DNA of 64,000 bases, taken from assembly GCF_000143685.1 (NCBI RefSeq), contig NC_014328.1:1240001-1304000 (forward strand), read 5' to 3'. The position numbers and the translations under genes are program-made. The DNA comes from Clostridium ljungdahlii DSM 13528. GTDB lineage: Bacteria > Bacillota > Clostridia > Clostridiales > Clostridiaceae. The notes under the pieces are model-generated. The model was not told where the DNA came from and searched no databases. It saw nothing but the letters and a program-made list of their open reading frames with translations. Shown here piece after piece: positions 37,204-46,406 of the stretch (its first letter is position 1; every line of letters begins with the position of its first letter).

Positions 37204-37844
37204 TTGAGATATATTTAGTAAATGAAGGATACAAAGTATTGAAAGCTTCTGATGGTTTAGAAGCTTTACAGATTTCAAATGATAATGAAGTTGATTTAGT
37301 AATTTTAGATATAATGATGCCTAAAATGGATGGAATTGAAGTTTGTATGAGAATGAGAAAAAGTAAAAATATGCCTATAATAATGTTGTCAGCTAAAAGT
37401 CAAGATTTAGACAAAATATTAGGTCTTACTACTGGAGCCGATGATTATGTAGTAAAACCTTTTAATCCTCTGGAACTTGTAGCCAGAGTAAAATCTCAAC
37501 TGAGAAGATATAAAAGGTTAAATGTACCTAAAAAAGTTGACCAGGAAGTAATTGAAGTAGATGACTTAATGATAAACACTAAAAATCACCAAGTAAAGGT
37601 TGGTAACAAGGATGTAAAACTCACTCCAAGAGAATTTGAAATTTTAGAACTTTTATCTTCAAATAGGGGTGTAGTGTTTAGTATTGAAAAGATCTATGAA
37701 TCTGTATGGAAACAGGATTTTTTTGAATCTGATAACACTGTAATGGTACATATAAGAAAAATAAGAGAAAAGATAGAGGAAAATCCGAGAAGACCTCGTT
37801 TTATAAAGACCATTTGGGGGGTGGGATATAAAGTTGAAAAATGA
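37149..37844 (+). CDS. OmpR/PhoB-type response regulator (VanR-like)
   Basis: 231 residues: receiver domain (VVDDEKEIRDLV, phospho-Asp in VILDIMMPKMDG, Lys in VVKPFNP) and C-terminal winged helix ending IRKIREKIEENPRRPRFIKTIWGVGYKVEK in parts. AAAGGGG precedes ATG 37149. It overlaps both neighbours, indicating tight coupling with the PAP2 phosphatase and the kinase. Confidence 0.93.
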   Translation: MEKEIVLVVDDEKEIRDLVEIYLVNEGYKVLKASDGLEALQISNDNEVDLVILDIMMPKMDGIEVCMRMRKSKNMPIIMLSAKSQDLDKILGLTTGADDYVVKPFNPLELVARVKSQLRRYKRLNVPKKVDQEVIEVDDLMINTKNHQVKVGNKDVKLTPREFEILELLSSNRGVVFSIEKIYESVWKQDFFESDNTVMVHIRKIREKIEENPRRPRFIKTIWGVGYKVEK

Positions 37845-39345
37845 TTTTAGAATATCTTTAGAATCTAGCTTGAGTAAAATGAAAAACAGTATAAGGCTGG
37901 AGCTTATATTTGTATTTGCCCTCTGTTTTGTCACGTCTGCTGCACTTGGAAAAGTAGCAGGCGTTTTTTTACAAAATAGGAATATCACTGCTAGAATAGA
38001 TTATAGTAAAGGTATAGATAGGATGTCCGTAAATGCCAACTTAATAGGTGATGAAATAAAGAGTAAAAGTATAAGTATAGACGATAAGAATAAAATACAA
38101 AAAATTATAGATAGTTGTAATGATACCTCAGATTTGGAAAAGATAATGATTACGGATTTAAATGGAAAAGTTTTGTACAAATCAAATAATGCAGATGAAA
38201 CACAAATAGATGTATATACTACTATAAAGAATTCCATAAAAAATTCTCTTGAAATGATGAAAAATATTCAAAACATATATGCAACTAATAAAGGTAATGA
38301 AATAAGTAAAAATAGAGAATATATCAGTTTTTATCCTATAAATTTTATTGATGGAAAAGCCTATTTAGTCGTTAAAGGTATGCCCCAGTATGAAATAATT
38401 TATGAAAAAAGATACAATCCCATTCCTGGGACCATTGTATCTTTTATATCATTTCTAACAATGTTTTATTTTATAACTAATAAAAAAATGAAATACATAG
38501 AAAATATATCTTCTGGACTTATAGAAATATCAAGGGGAAATTTAGATTATAGAATAAAGAGTCAGGGGAGAGACGAACTGGCTTTACTATCAAATAATAT
38601 AAATTTTATGGCAGAAGAGCTAAATAATAAAATGAAAGTTGAAAGGGAAGAGGAGAGAATAAAAAATGAGCTCATAACTAATGTATCTCATGATTTAAGG
38701 ACACCGCTTACTTCTATTAAAGGGTATTTAGCTCTTATTAAAGATAAAAGATATGAGGATGAAACACAAATGAAACAATATATTAATATTGCTTACAATA
38801 AATCTGAAAAGTTAGAAGAATTAATAAATGACCTGTTTGAATACACTAAACTTACCAATAATGCAGTTAATTTAAATAGGCAAAGTATATCTTTAAATGG
38901 ATTACTAGAACAACTTATGGAAGAATTGGTTCCGATTTGTGAAGAGACAGGGGTAACTATTACAAGAAGTTTTCCAAAGCAGAAATTTCTTGTTTATTTA
39001 GATCCGAATAAAACTGCAAGAGTGTTTGAAAATTTATTTATAAACGCTATAAGATATAGTATAAAACCGGGAGACGTAGAAGTTTTATTAAAAGAAGAAA
39101 AAGGCGATGCAGTAATCTCTATAAAAAACAAGTGTGAGCCTGTAAGTAAAGAAGAAGTTGATAAGTTATTTGATAGGTTTTATAGAGTGGATAAATCAAG
39201 ATCTTCTAATACAGGAGGAAGTGGGCTTGGACTTGCTATTGCTAAAAGTATAGTGGAAATTCAAGGTGGAAAAATAAAGGCAGAATATTCTTCAGGTTAT
39301 ATGATATTTGATGTGATTTTTAATTTGGCAGATAGTAGGTCATAG
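37834..39345 (+). CDS. Membrane sensor histidine kinase (VanS-like)
   Basis: 503 residues starting at TTG 37834 with GGGGGGTGGG upstream. TM1 is about 23-44 and TM2 about 190-210, with an extracellular sensor domain of about 140 residues between. A HAMP domain follows, then HisKA with NVSHDLRTPLTSIKGYL and the ATPase motifs GGSGLGLAIAKSIV. With the PAP2 protein it may sense cell-wall or antibiotic stress (inference). Confidence 0.92.
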   Translation: MKNDFRISLESSLSKMKNSIRLELIFVFALCFVTSAALGKVAGVFLQNRNITARIDYSKGIDRMSVNANLIGDEIKSKSISIDDKNKIQKIIDSCNDTSDLEKIMITDLNGKVLYKSNNADETQIDVYTTIKNSIKNSLEMMKNIQNIYATNKGNEISKNREYISFYPINFIDGKAYLVVKGMPQYEIIYEKRYNPIPGTIVSFISFLTMFYFITNKKMKYIENISSGLIEISRGNLDYRIKSQGRDELALLSNNINFMAEELNNKMKVEREEERIKNELITNVSHDLRTPLTSIKGYLALIKDKRYEDETQMKQYINIAYNKSEKLEELINDLFEYTKLTNNAVNLNRQSISLNGLLEQLMEELVPICEETGVTITRSFPKQKFLVYLDPNKTARVFENLFINAIRYSIKPGDVEVLLKEEKGDAVISIKNKCEPVSKEEVDKLFDRFYRVDKSRSSNTGGSGLGLAIAKSIVEIQGGKIKAEYSSGYMIFDVIFNLADSRS

Positions 39346-39428
39346 AAACAATATTTTACACGAATTACATTCAAATTTTTATTCTAATGGATTATAATAT
39401 AAATATGGCTTTTAAAGGAGGAATATAA

Positions 39429-40022
39429 ATGGATAAAATCACCTTGTTAGATGAACTGGTAGAAGTATCTGCAAAACCTGTACTTCAGGCCAGAAATTAT
39501 TGGCATGCTAGTGTGTACAATGTTTTAAAGGCAAAGAAGGATTCTATAAACGATGATAACAATTATTTTTTAGAATTAAAGGCTGATATTTTGAGTATAA
39601 AAAGGCTATGGAGAGAAGAATTAGATACTCTACATTCTTGGGGTAAAAAACAAGATATGCCTTCCACGTCGGAAATAAGTGAAACAATTTCAAATATGGA
39701 AAAGAAATGTGAGACAGAAGTATTAAATGGAAAAGTGGTTTTTAAAAATGGAGATGAACCAGATAAGGATGATTTACAATTTCTAGAGAGATATAGTTCC
39801 ATAAAAAACATAAATGAAAGATTGACATGTATGGAAGAAGATTATTTGTATTGTCGTATAAGGGATTATATAGTATTAAATATATATCAATTTTTATCTG
39901 AGAATAGGGAATTTGCAATTAATATATTAAAGGATGACACTGATGAAGTTATAATAAGAATGTCGGACTTAATTTCAAAGTATGCAGATAGGGGAATGTA
40001 TGCTGACATGGAGGAAGATTAA
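39429..40022 (+). CDS. Hypothetical protein
   Basis: 197 residues, soluble, mostly helical and acidic (C-terminus ADMEED), with no signal peptide or motif I recognise. RBS AAAGGAGG is strong and the codon use is like that of its neighbours, so it is a real gene. A TATAAT box lies about 35 bases upstream, suggesting its own promoter. Confidence 0.75.
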   Translation: MDKITLLDELVEVSAKPVLQARNYWHASVYNVLKAKKDSINDDNNYFLELKADILSIKRLWREELDTLHSWGKKQDMPSTSEISETISNMEKKCETEVLNGKVVFKNGDEPDKDDLQFLERYSSIKNINERLTCMEEDYLYCRIRDYIVLNIYQFLSENREFAINILKDDTDEVIIRMSDLISKYADRGMYADMEED

Positions 40023-40149
40023 TATTAATGTACTTAAATCTAGGGGCAGCAAAAGGTGTTTTCAAAGAAATAATTAGTCAGTATGTTAGTCTATTTTTAT
40101 TATGCTGCGTTGGTAGATTTCTTTCAGATGCCTAATTAGGGGGAAAATT

Positions 40150-41073
40150 TTGATTGTAAGGGTAATAAACCAAGTAATAATTTTATCACTTATGATGCTT
40201 ATAGGAGTCTTTGCAAAAAAGAAAAATATAATAACTGAAGAAGGAGAAAAAAGTCTATCGAGTTTTTTAGTTAATATCACTCTTCCATCACTTCTCATCA
40301 CTTCCTTTAACTATAGATATTCAGAAAAGATGATTGCTAATGCAGAAAGTATATTTTTGTATTCAATTATTATTCATATAGTAATTATATTGTTGAGTAA
40401 AGTTTGTGCTTATAAATATGAAGACAAAGTAAAGAAAGTAATGAGATTTATTATTATATTTTCTAACAGTGGATTTATGGGATATCCAGTATTAGAGGGA
40501 CTTTTTGGTAAAGTGGGAGTTTTTTATGGAGCAATTTTTAATATACCTCTTAACATATTTATGTTTAGTGTAGGAATTGCCATATATGCAGGTAAAAATG
40601 ATATTAAAAATATAAAAAATGTAATTTCTAATCCAGTTATAATTTCAACTATCGTTGGATTTTTAATGTTTGTATTTTCTATAAAACTTCCATATGTTGT
40701 AGATACTACATTGAATAGTGTAGGTTCTATGACTACACCGCTTTCTATGATTATAGTAGGAACTATGCTGGCAGGAGTGAAACTCAAAGATATCTTTTCG
40801 GGATTCCAGGTATATTATACTTCATTTATGAGATTGATAATAGTGCCTCTAGTTACTGTTTTACTTTTAAAACTTGTGAAGGCAGACAGTTTTATGATTC
40901 AAATGTGTGCTGTGATTGAAGCAATGCCATCAGCTGTTATGGCTTCTGTGCTTGCACAGCAGTATGGAGCAGATAGTAAATTGGCAGCTAGAAGTGTTTT
41001 TATAACTACTATAATTTCAATGGTTACTATCCCTATTGTGGTTATATGTATACAATTTCTAACTAAAACTTGA
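40150..41073 (+). CDS. AEC-family transporter
   Basis: 307-residue membrane protein with about 10 helices, of the auxin efflux carrier/malate permease family. It has the split pattern NITLPSLLITSF near the N-terminus and the C-terminal EAMPSAVMASVLAQQYGAD. The substrate in bacteria is often a small carboxylate; not decided here. Starts at TTG 40150 with a GGGGGAAAA RBS. Confidence 0.82.
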   Translation: MIVRVINQVIILSLMMLIGVFAKKKNIITEEGEKSLSSFLVNITLPSLLITSFNYRYSEKMIANAESIFLYSIIIHIVIILLSKVCAYKYEDKVKKVMRFIIIFSNSGFMGYPVLEGLFGKVGVFYGAIFNIPLNIFMFSVGIAIYAGKNDIKNIKNVISNPVIISTIVGFLMFVFSIKLPYVVDTTLNSVGSMTTPLSMIIVGTMLAGVKLKDIFSGFQVYYTSFMRLIIVPLVTVLLLKLVKADSFMIQMCAVIEAMPSAVMASVLAQQYGADSKLAARSVFITTIISMVTIPIVVICIQFLTKT

Positions 41074-41087
41074 AGGAGGGTTACATA

Positions 41088-41861
41088 TTGTTTGATACAC
41101 ACGTACATACTAATTTTTCTACGGATTCTGATATGAAAATAGAAGAAGCTATAAAATCTGCAAAAGAAAAAGGTATATCTTTTATAACAACAGAACATAT
41201 GGATATTAATTTTCCCAAAGAGGGTCTATTTTGTTTTAACGTAGATGTATATTTAAACAAGTATTTAAAATATAGAAATGATAATTTACTTCTCGGCATA
41301 GAGCTTGGAATGAAGGAGGATTGTTTAGAACAAAGCAGAAAGTTAATAAAGGATAATTCTTTTGATTATGTAATTGGATCTATACATTTAGTGGAGAACT
41401 TAGATCTCTATTATTCAGATTATTATGAAGGCAAAAGTAAAAAAGAGGCTTATTTTAAATATTTGCAAGATATGCTAGAAAATTTAAAACAATTTGAGTT
41501 TATAGATAGTCTGGGTCACATTGACTATATAGCTAGGTATGCTAAATTTGAGGATAAAGAATTATATTACAGTGATTTTCCAGATATTATTGATGAGATA
41601 TTCAAGGTACTTATAGATAAAGAAAAATGTTTGGAATTAAATACTAGGAGACTTAAAAATGAAAATTCAATAAAAAGTATGCTGGAAATGTATAAAAGAT
41701 TTAATGAATTAGGTGGAAAATACATAACAGTAGGTTCTGATGCTCATAATTTAGAGTCTATGGGAAGTAATTTTAGAGAAGCAGTAGAAATTGCTAGAAG
41801 GTGTAATTTAAAAATAGTATATTTTAGAAATGGAAAAAAAGAGTATGATAAAGAGGTGTAG
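41088..41861 (+). CDS. hisJ: Histidinol-phosphatase, PHP type
   Basis: A 257-residue PHP-domain phosphatase. Metal-binding motifs: FDTHVHTNFSTDSDM, TTEHMDI, GSIHLVEN, DSLGHIDYIARY and GSDAHNLESMGS. It removes phosphate from histidinol phosphate, the step absent from the his operon at 28.3-36.2 kb (no bifunctional HisB/HisN). TTG 41088 after AAGGAGGG is the start; the AEC gene ends 15 bases upstream. Confidence 0.9.
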   Translation: MFDTHVHTNFSTDSDMKIEEAIKSAKEKGISFITTEHMDINFPKEGLFCFNVDVYLNKYLKYRNDNLLLGIELGMKEDCLEQSRKLIKDNSFDYVIGSIHLVENLDLYYSDYYEGKSKKEAYFKYLQDMLENLKQFEFIDSLGHIDYIARYAKFEDKELYYSDFPDIIDEIFKVLIDKEKCLELNTRRLKNENSIKSMLEMYKRFNELGGKYITVGSDAHNLESMGSNFREAVEIARRCNLKIVYFRNGKKEYDKEV

Positions 41862-41864
41862 ATT

Positions 41865-42359
41865 ATGGATTTTACAAATAATTCGGCTGAAGTAATCAAG
41901 CAATTGGGTAAAGAAGGAGCCTTCCTTACAAGTAAATATAATGGAAAAGTAAATACTATGACAATAGGGTGGGGAAGCATAGGTGTTATATGGAGAAAAC
42001 CTGTGTTCACTGTGCTAGTGAGACAATCTAGATATACTAAAGAATTCATGGAAAATAGTGGTAACTTTACAGTAAGTGTTCCTTTTAGCAGTGATATGAA
42101 AAAGGCTCTTGCAATATGTGGAACTAAATCTGGTAGGAATATAGATAAATTTAAGGTGTGTAATTTGCAGCTTAATCCAGGTAGAAGTGTAGATAGCCCG
42201 GTGATAGCAGGATGTGATATGTATTATGAATGCAAGATTATATATAAACAGGATATGAAAAAAGAACTTTTGACAAAAGAAGTAGATTCAAATTGTTATC
42301 CTGATGGAGATTATCATACAGTTTATTATGGAGAAATAGTAAATTGCTATGAAAAATAA
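41865..42359 (+). CDS. Flavin reductase-like FMN-binding protein
   Basis: 164 residues of the flavin-reductase-like split-barrel family: the N-terminal KEGAFLTSKYNGKVNTMTIGWG segment in parts, VLVRQSRYT, and the GTKSGRNIDKF loop. Such proteins bind FMN and act as NAD(P)H:flavin or rubredoxin-type oxidoreductases. The start lies 3 bases after the hisJ stop, so they are co-transcribed. Confidence 0.85.
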   Translation: MDFTNNSAEVIKQLGKEGAFLTSKYNGKVNTMTIGWGSIGVIWRKPVFTVLVRQSRYTKEFMENSGNFTVSVPFSSDMKKALAICGTKSGRNIDKFKVCNLQLNPGRSVDSPVIAGCDMYYECKIIYKQDMKKELLTKEVDSNCYPDGDYHTVYYGEIVNCYEK

Positions 42360-42394
42360 AGTCTTCATTGTAAAGATATTTAATTTTCATAAGT

Positions 42395-42463
42395 AAAACA
42401 CATACTGTATAAATACAATGATGGTTCATACATAGTATTTATACAGTATGTGTTTTATTTTTT
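42395..42463 (+). terminator. Very long perfect hairpin terminator
   Basis: The arms 42395-42416 and 42435-42456 are perfect 22-base inverted repeats (AAAACACATACTG... / ...CAGTATGTGTTTT), followed by ATTTTTT. It ends the hisJ-flavin reductase unit and insulates the dehydratase gene. Confidence 0.85.
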
Positions 42464-42521
42464 AGTTAGAAACTATATAATTTAGATTTCTATTTTGCAG
42501 AATTAAAGTTATTAATTTAAA

Positions 42522-42546
42522 ACTCCTCTACTGTAAGTAGAGGAGT
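42522..42546. repeat. Perfect 11-bp stem with 3-base loop
   Basis: ACTCCTCTACT-GTA-AGTAGAGGAGT. It has no T-run, so it is not a clear terminator. It lies upstream of the dehydratase promoter and may be a regulatory site, an insulator or a small repeat. Confidence 0.5.
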
Positions 42547-42570
42547 ATTGTTGTGTAAATTTTTTATATA

Positions 42571-42620
42571 TCAAAATAATACATCATATTCAAATCTATA
42601 TAATACAAAAACAGGTCGAA
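42571..42620 (+). promoter_or_regulatory. Putative operator block of the dehydratase gene, shared with the shell operon
   Basis: This 50-base block aligns without gaps to 48749-48798 upstream of the shell operon (39 of 50 identical by my count). It begins TCAAAATAATACATCATAT and ends GTCGAA. The rest of the interval to the TTG at 42714 is AT-rich with a GGGGG RBS. It is a candidate site for the PocR/AraC two-component regulator encoded between the two operons. Confidence 0.55.
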
Positions 42621-42713
42621 ATAATCAAAAAAAGATAGGAACTTTAAGAATAAAATGTAATTATGAAAATGATTAATAAAAGTTATATAAAATTAATTAA
42701 GGGGGTTGTTTAA

Positions 42714-45278
42714 TTGAATGATGTTTTAAACAAACTTTATACTGCAAATCAAAGTAAAAGAATAGAAAAATTAACTAACGATTTATACTCGGTAACTCCT
42801 GAAATCGAAGCGCAAAGAGCAGTTTTAATAACGGAATCTTTTAAGGAAACTGAAGCTTATCCTATGATTATTAGAAGAGCTAAAGCTTTAGAAAAAATAC
42901 TAAATGAAATGGATATAGTTATTCGTGATGAAGAACTTATTGTAGGAAATTTAACTAAAAAACCTAGAGCGGCTTCAATATTTCCAGAATTTTCAAATAA
43001 GTGGCTTTTGGAGGAATTTGATACTCTTGCAAAAAGAACTGGTGATGTATTTCTTATTAGTGAAGATGTAAAATCACAACTTAGAGAAGTATTCAAATAT
43101 TGGGATGGAAAAACAACAAATGAGCTTGCAACAGAGTATATGTTTTCAGAAACGAAGGAAGCAATGGAAGCAGGGGTATTTACTGTTGGAAATTATTACT
43201 TCAATGGTATAGGTCATATTTCTGTAGATTATGCAAAAGTATTATCTAAAGGATTTAACGGTATAATTGAAGATGCAGAAAGTGAAAAGGCTAAAGCAGA
43301 TAAAGCAGATCCAGATTACATAAAGAAGGATCAGTTTTTAACAGCTGTAATCATAACTTCAAAAGCTGTTATTAAGTTTGCTAGACGTTTTGCTGAATTA
43401 GCTAGAAATTTAGCAAGTCAATCATTGGATTCACGAAGACGTGAAGAGTTAATGCAAATAGCTGAAAATTGTCAGTGGGTACCTGAAAGACCAGCTAGAA
43501 CGTTTTATGAGGCTCTACAATCATTTTGGTTTGTACAATCTATTATTCAAATAGAATCTAATGGACATTCAATATCACCTATGCGTTTTGACCAATACAT
43601 GTATCCTTATTTTAAGAAGGATGTATCAAATGGACTTATTACACAAGAAAAAGCCCAAGAACTTTTAGATTGTCTATGGGTTAAATTTAATGATGTTAAT
43701 AAGGTTCGTGATGAAGGATCAACAAAAGCATTTGGTGGATATCCAATGTTCCAGAACTTAATTGTAGGTGGACAAACTATTGATGGAAGAGATGCTACAA
43801 ATGAGCTTTCATTTATGTGCCTTGAAGCTACTGCACATACCAAATTACCGCAACCATCAATTTCAATAAGAGCTTGGAACAAAACTCCAGATGAGTTATT
43901 ATTAAAAGCTGCTGAAGTAACTCGTTTAGGTTTAGGTATGCCAGCTTACTATAATGATGAAGTTATCATTCCTTCTTTGACAAGCCGCGGTCTTACGTTA
44001 GAAGATGCTAGAGATTATGGTATTATTGGATGTGTAGAACCTCAAAAAGGTGGAAAGACGGAAGGATGGCATGATGCTGCATTCTTTAATATTGTAAAGG
44101 TATTAGAGATAACTATAAATAATGGTATGGATAATGGCAAACAGATAGGATTAAGAACTGGAGACTTCACTTCTTTTACATCATTTGAGAAATTATTTGA
44201 TGCATACAAATTACAGATGGAGTATTTTGTTAAACTTTTAGTTAATGCAGATAACAGTGTAGATTTAGCACATGGAGAGAGAGCACCATTACCATTCTTA
44301 TCTTCAATGGCAGACGATTGTATAGCTAGAGGAAAGTCATTACAAGAAGGAGGAGCACATTACAACTTTACAGGACCACAAGGAGTAGGAGTTGCAAATG
44401 CAGCAGACTCGTTAGAAGCTATTAAGAAACTTGTTTTTGAAGATAAGAAGATAACTTTACAGGATTTAAAGAATGCGTTAGACACTAATTTTGGTGGATG
44501 TAAGAAAAACCCAATATCTGAACTTGCTAATAGCATAAATGAAGTGGGTGATATGAAAGGATTAACACCTGAAACTATATTGAAAGTTATTGAGAAATTA
44601 TTATCAGAAGAAAAGAAAACCTCATTAGAAGGATTGGAGCCGGGTAAAGATATTAATTTAGGTAGTTATGGAAATAAAGAGAGTATTCGTCAAATGCTAT
44701 TAAATAGAGCACCTAAGTTTGGTAATGATATAGATGAGGTTGATGATTTAGCACGAGAAGCCGCATTAATTTACTGTAATGAAGTTGAAAAATACACTAA
44801 TCCACGTAATGGTCAATTCCAACCAGGACTTTATCCTGTTTCTGCAAATGTTCCAATGGGATCACAGACAGGAGCAACACCAGATGGAAGAAAAGCTGGG
44901 GAACCACTAGCAGATGGTGTATCACCAGTTTCAGGAAGAGATGCAATGGGACCAACTGCAGCTGCTAATTCTGTTGCGAAAATAGACCATTGTAAAGCTT
45001 CAAATGGTACATTATTTAATCAAAAGTTTCATCCATCTGCTTTAGAAGGTCAGACTGGTTTACAGAATTTATCTTCTCTAGTAAGAACCTTTTTCGATGA
45101 AAAAGGATTACATGTACAATTTAATGTAGTAAGTAGAGAAACGCTTTTAGATGCTCAAAAGAATCCTGAAAATTATAGAAATCTGGTAGTACGTGTAGCC
45201 GGATATAGTGCTCACTTTACTTCTTTAGATAAGTCAATTCAGGATGATATTATAAAAAGAACAGAACATACTTTTTAG
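42714..45278 (+). CDS. B12-independent glycyl-radical diol dehydratase
   Basis: 854-residue glycyl radical enzyme. The glycyl radical is Gly830 in RVAGYSAHF and the thiyl Cys440 is in GCVEPQ. Residues known to contact substrate in C. butyricum glycerol dehydratase (His164, His281, Ser282, Cys433, Glu435, Asp447) have counterparts at His168, His285, Ser286, Cys440, Glu442 and Asp454, so it should dehydrate 1,2-propanediol or glycerol rather than cleave choline or pyruvate. Starts at TTG with a GGGGG RBS. It makes propionaldehyde (or 3-HPA) inside the microcompartment. Oxygen-sensitive. Confidence 0.92.
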   Translation: MNDVLNKLYTANQSKRIEKLTNDLYSVTPEIEAQRAVLITESFKETEAYPMIIRRAKALEKILNEMDIVIRDEELIVGNLTKKPRAASIFPEFSNKWLLEEFDTLAKRTGDVFLISEDVKSQLREVFKYWDGKTTNELATEYMFSETKEAMEAGVFTVGNYYFNGIGHISVDYAKVLSKGFNGIIEDAESEKAKADKADPDYIKKDQFLTAVIITSKAVIKFARRFAELARNLASQSLDSRRREELMQIAENCQWVPERPARTFYEALQSFWFVQSIIQIESNGHSISPMRFDQYMYPYFKKDVSNGLITQEKAQELLDCLWVKFNDVNKVRDEGSTKAFGGYPMFQNLIVGGQTIDGRDATNELSFMCLEATAHTKLPQPSISIRAWNKTPDELLLKAAEVTRLGLGMPAYYNDEVIIPSLTSRGLTLEDARDYGIIGCVEPQKGGKTEGWHDAAFFNIVKVLEITINNGMDNGKQIGLRTGDFTSFTSFEKLFDAYKLQMEYFVKLLVNADNSVDLAHGERAPLPFLSSMADDCIARGKSLQEGGAHYNFTGPQGVGVANAADSLEAIKKLVFEDKKITLQDLKNALDTNFGGCKKNPISELANSINEVGDMKGLTPETILKVIEKLLSEEKKTSLEGLEPGKDINLGSYGNKESIRQMLLNRAPKFGNDIDEVDDLAREAALIYCNEVEKYTNPRNGQFQPGLYPVSANVPMGSQTGATPDGRKAGEPLADGVSPVSGRDAMGPTAAANSVAKIDHCKASNGTLFNQKFHPSALEGQTGLQNLSSLVRTFFDEKGLHVQFNVVSRETLLDAQKNPENYRNLVVRVAGYSAHFTSLDKSIQDDIIKRTEHTF

Positions 45279-45300
45279 TTAGTTTGGTTTCATATATTTT

Positions 45301-45331
45301 GAGGAAGAGTTTTTACTACTTCCTCATTTTT
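45301..45331 (+). terminator. Hairpin between dehydratase and activase genes
   Basis: GAGGAAG and CTTCCTC form a 7-bp stem followed by ATTTTTAAA. Placed between two functionally linked genes, it is likely a partial terminator that keeps activase below dehydratase. Confidence 0.65.
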
Positions 45332-45396
45332 AAATTAGTAAAAGAGAGTTAGTTGTAAAGTTTTTTATAGAGCAGCTTTTTATAGGAGGAAAAGTT

Positions 45397-46329
45397 ATGT
45401 TGAATTATCAAGTGAATTTAGATAAAAAAGGAATTATTTTTGATATACAGAGATTTTCTGTTCATGATGGACCAGGAATTCGTACAATAGTCTTTTTTAA
45501 AGGCTGCCCGTTATCTTGTCGTTGGTGTAGTAACCCAGAATCTCAGTGTATGGAGCCACAAGTAATGTTTATTCCAAGCAAATGTATAGGATGTAAAAAA
45601 TGCTATGAAGTTTGCAGTAATGGAGCAATAGATTTCAACCTTCCTTCTAGAGTTGATCAGAATAAATGTGTTAAGTGTGGTAAGTGTGTTGAGAATTGTT
45701 ATGCTGGAGCTTTGAATTTAGCAGGAAACACGAGAACTGTAAAGGAATTGTTACTAGAATTGAAAAAGGATAACATATATTATAGACGATCTGGTGGTGG
45801 AATTACTTTATCAGGAGGAGAAGTAACAGCTCAACCTGAGTTTGCTGAAGAATTACTAAAAGGATGCAAACAAAATGGTTGGCACACAGCTATTGAAACC
45901 GCAGCATTTACATCTCAAAGTGTTTTAGAAAGGATGCTACCTTGGCTTGATTTAGTTATGCTTGATATTAAGCACATGGATGCAAATAAACATTTAGAGT
46001 ATACAGGAAAGCCTAATGAGTTAATCTTACAGAATGCAAAATTAATAGCTCAGTTTGGAGTTCAGTTAATAATAAGAGTACCTGTTATTCCAGGAGTTAA
46101 TAGCGATGAAAATAATATAAGAGCTACAGCTAATTTTGCAACTAGCCTTAAAAGTGTTAAAGAATTACATCTTCTACCATACCATCGTCTTGGTGAAAAT
46201 AAGTATGAGTACTTAGGACATGATTATATAATGAAGGGTTTACAACCACCTACTAAAGAAGAAATAAATAAGCTTAAAGAACTAGTGGAAGAATGTGGAC
46301 TAATATGTAAAGTTGGTGGAATTGACTAG
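45397..46329 (+). CDS. Glycyl-radical enzyme activating protein
   Basis: 310-residue radical SAM activase. The SAM cluster CX3CX2C is at Cys37, Cys41 and Cys44 (GCPLSCRWCSN). An inserted two-cluster ferredoxin domain has CIGCKKCYEVC and CVKCGKCVENC. SGGEVTAQPEF binds SAM. The two extra clusters are typical of activases of glycerol/diol dehydratases, and absent from PflA. It installs the glycyl radical on the dehydratase upstream. RBS AGGAGG. Confidence 0.92.
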   Translation: MLNYQVNLDKKGIIFDIQRFSVHDGPGIRTIVFFKGCPLSCRWCSNPESQCMEPQVMFIPSKCIGCKKCYEVCSNGAIDFNLPSRVDQNKCVKCGKCVENCYAGALNLAGNTRTVKELLLELKKDNIYYRRSGGGITLSGGEVTAQPEFAEELLKGCKQNGWHTAIETAAFTSQSVLERMLPWLDLVMLDIKHMDANKHLEYTGKPNELILQNAKLIAQFGVQLIIRVPVIPGVNSDENNIRATANFATSLKSVKELHLLPYHRLGENKYEYLGHDYIMKGLQPPTKEEINKLKELVEECGLICKVGGID

Positions 46330-46344
46330 TTCTAAATGACAAAT

Positions 46345-46390
46345 AGAGAGAAGTGTATTAAACATCGAGTTTTAATATACTTCTCTTATT
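46345..46390. terminator. Bidirectional terminator between activase and response regulator
   Basis: AGAGAAGTGTATTAAA pairs with TTTTAATATACTTCTCT with few mismatches, between convergent genes. Confidence 0.75.
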
Positions 46391-46406
46391 AATTCGTCAG
46401 TAATTT

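Noticed and set aside
42714..45278. Pyruvate formate-lyase or choline TMA-lyase assignment
   Set aside because: PFL has two adjacent active-site cysteines, absent here; the His/Ser/Asp set fits diol dehydratase, and neighbours are Grp type.
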